Assembly: GCA_039938515.1 (NCBI GenBank)
Contig: JBDUUL010000015.1
Location: 186,001-250,000 of the forward strand
DNA length: 64,000 nucleotides
Source of the DNA: Nitrososphaera sp.
GTDB taxonomy: Archaea; Thermoproteota; Nitrososphaeria; Nitrososphaerales; Nitrososphaeraceae
Direction of reading: 5' to 3'
Shown here: piece after piece, positions 62,488 through 64,000 of the stretch
Layout of the letters: each line of letters begins with the position of its first letter
Numbering within the stretch: the first letter of the stretch is position 1
Made by a program: the position numbers and the translations under genes
Notes under the pieces: model-generated
What the model was told of the DNA's origin: nothing
Database searches by the model: none
What the model saw: only the letters and a program-made list of their open reading frames with translations

Positions 62488-62661
62488 CTGTTTTCAATTG
62501 GTGCAACCGTCAAACCGTGCTCTTCCAGCCTACGCGCGTCACAATAAAAGGACTTGATCGCCCGCAAGACGCTGCGTCCTATAATCCCTTCCAATAATCA
62601 GAGGTTATGTAGCATAGTCTATACACCAATAAGATTGTGGTTGGCAAGAGCAACGTGAAAA

Positions 62662-62892
62662 TCAACCGTTTAAGGTCCGAGACGAGCAGCTTTCTGAACA
62701 TGAAATGTTGTAGAAGTTGCTAAATCGTTGAATGCCACTCTTTGTAGCGAGTACGTCATAGTCGCCATTCGCAGTCGTAATTGTTTGATTCGGGATTTTG
62801 TGGATAGTATTATGTATTCTATTTGTAATTGTACATGAGTCAGGCTCCGAGGAAACAGCATGGATGCCACTTACTACTGCTGCTATTATCAT
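62662..62892 (-). CDS. Possible small exported protein
   Basis: A 76-residue frame with a short hydrophobic start (MIIAAVVSGIHAVSSE) and a Thr/Asn/Cys-containing mature part (SCTITNRIHNTIHKIP). The signal helix is short, so this may be chance or a truncated gene. Confidence 0.3.
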   Translation of the reverse strand: MIIAAVVSGIHAVSSEPDSCTITNRIHNTIHKIPNQTITTANGDYDVLATKSGIQRFSNFYNISCSESCSSRTLNG

Positions 62893-63233
62893 ACCAACAA
62901 CAGTGTTTCATTATCGAAGGGGTAAGACCAAGTTGAACCTAGGATAATAGCGGTATTATTCTGCCCTCTTGGTCGATGCTGCGTTCTTGATCATTACCAT
63001 TCGTTCAAAGACTAGCATGGTTCTTTTGCAGCGACAGACAGAGGTAATCGAACTAGAGACATCAGCGTTACACCTTGATGTGAACGCAGATAAGCAAACG
63101 GCCAAGATTTCCAAATATATAAAACTGTTGCTGTAATATTTCTATTTGTACGCATAATCTAATAGAAATTATAGTAGCAGAAAATCTTAATTAGTTAAAC
63201 GTGCAATAAAATACCAGAAGGCACGGAAATCCC
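62893..63233. other. Intergenic stretch of about 340 bases
   Basis: AT-rich before 63234, with tracts such as CCAAATATATAAAACTG (about 63111-63127). That TATA box would give the next gene a leader of about 85 bases. No gene seen. Confidence 0.4.
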
Positions 63234-64000
63234 ATGAACCTGCGAATGATTGCTGCCATTTTGGCAATCGCGGTCATAGTTGCAATCGTGTATGTGTCTT
63301 CCATCATCCCCTATCTGTCAACAGGCGGATCATCTTCTGCCGTCCGAGGGCTTGAGATCCTGATTCCTATCGGCGCAGCGCCGTTGGTATTAGTGCTCCT
63401 ATTCCTAGTACCCGCGAGGAGCACATTGGAAGAAATAGATGAAGAAGGCAAAGTCACAGTCGTATCAAGACCACCTTCGCGGGAGCAAGCAGTGCAAAGC
63501 GAGCGCATAAAAAGATTCGTTGTTGCGGGCAGCATTGCGGGCGTAGCAGCGGCACTAGTCCTAGTTGGATTGATCTCTGTAGGCGATTATTTTCTGGGTT
63601 TTCCGGGGGGCGCCTTCTACCAAATATTGGCCCTTGCGGTATTTGGTATAGCCAATAAGTCAATGGCAGTTTCTCTGGGACTTGCGCTGCACCTGTTAAG
63701 CGGTACAGCAATAGGCAGCGTTTTTGGCTTTCTCTCTGCAACGATCGGACCCTTTAACATCGACAGTATCCGCAAGGGTGCAGGCTTTGGGATGCTGGCC
63801 GGGTTTATCTCGTTTTCACTTCTGTTCATACCAGTTACACGGTTCCAGGTAGAACCAGCTCTTTCAGGTATCTTGCAGAACGCCGGAATAATACCGCAGA
63901 CTCTTAGCTCCATGGAATTGCAGAACAGAATAACTGACTTGATGTCCACTGTGCTTGCGTTCTCCATACTTTTCCACGTCTTGTATGGCGCAGTGATGGG
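63234..64000 (+). CDS. Multi-pass membrane protein, runs off the window
   Basis: An ATG at 63234 opens a frame that stays open to the right edge (at least 255 residues). Helices are at about 5-25, 40-60, 100-120, 135-160 and 185-205, with a charged loop (EEIDEEGKVTVVSRPPSREQ) after helix 2. The segment GDYFLGFPGGAFYQILALAV is distinctive, but I cannot name a family. Partial at the 3' end. Confidence 0.75.
   Translation, partial: MNLRMIAAILAIAVIVAIVYVSSIIPYLSTGGSSSAVRGLEILIPIGAAPLVLVLLFLVPARSTLEEIDEEGKVTVVSRPPSREQAVQSERIKRFVVAGSIAGVAAALVLVGLISVGDYFLGFPGGAFYQILALAVFGIANKSMAVSLGLALHLLSGTAIGSVFGFLSATIGPFNIDSIRKGAGFGMLAGFISFSLLFIPVTRFQVEPALSGILQNAGIIPQTLSSMELQNRITDLMSTVLAFSILFHVLYGAVM

Overview
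The window reads as chromosome of a moderate-GC ammonia-oxidising archaeon of the Nitrososphaera type (inferred, no database search was possible). The grounds are: many TATA boxes 25-35 nt before start codons, leaderless genes and frequent GTG/TTG starts; T-rich terminators; archaeal membrane-anchor tails beginning PEF; many blue-copper domains; a copper nitrite reductase-like oxidase; CbtA/CbtB; class III (pilin-type) signal sequences; and the sensor domain and ELRTPIQP-type kinase seen in that group. I see no rRNA, no canonical tRNA and no CRISPR array.

Layout. 0.3-9.6 kb: a DUF1326/DUF2182 pair, OsmC with a divergent two-domain Lrp-like regulator, a secreted beta-propeller protein, small hypotheticals and a transposase remnant. 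9.8-15.8 kb: small zinc and winged-helix proteins, a polysaccharide deacetylase, a kinase-less sensor with a C2H2 finger, and cbtBA. 16-21.3 kb: an envelope and copper block with a NirK-like oxidase, a PEF-anchored protein, a glycosyltransferase and a helical-cupredoxin protein. 21.8-24.7 kb: a Rieske-flavoprotein fusion, ChrB-like protein and MFS permease in one orientation. 25-34.8 kb: ferredoxin, membrane cupredoxin, secreted proteins, a Cache histidine kinase and a 14-TM MFS exporter. 34.8-36.2 kb is nearly gene-free. 36.2-40 kb: a large coiled-coil protein, a frameshifted nuclease-like gene and a DnaQ-type exonuclease. 40.3-45.4 kb: a surface-appendage block with a PstS-like binding protein carrying a pilin leader, a TadC/FlaJ-like platform protein with an Ig-like tail, and a large pilin-like protein. 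46.6-55.1 kb: a PEF-anchored beta-helix protein and a duplicated fragment of it, a methyltransferase, a CDGSH protein, a Fic remnant, a cupredoxin protein and a G1-type glutamic peptidase.

55-62.5 kb is an unusual accessory island. It holds many microproteins with CxxC or C2H2 knuckles, a lone receiver domain, a coiled-coil microprotein, a second sensor-plus-zinc-finger gene, and two families of repeated, apparently structured RNA elements. One is a three-way-junction fold at 55409-55467 and 59705-59762 whose helices show compensatory changes. The other is a 76-nt tRNA-like element at 57531-57606 and 61957-62032. These repeats and their linkage to zinc microprotein genes are the most novel signal. 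The window ends inside a multi-pass membrane protein that runs off the right edge.
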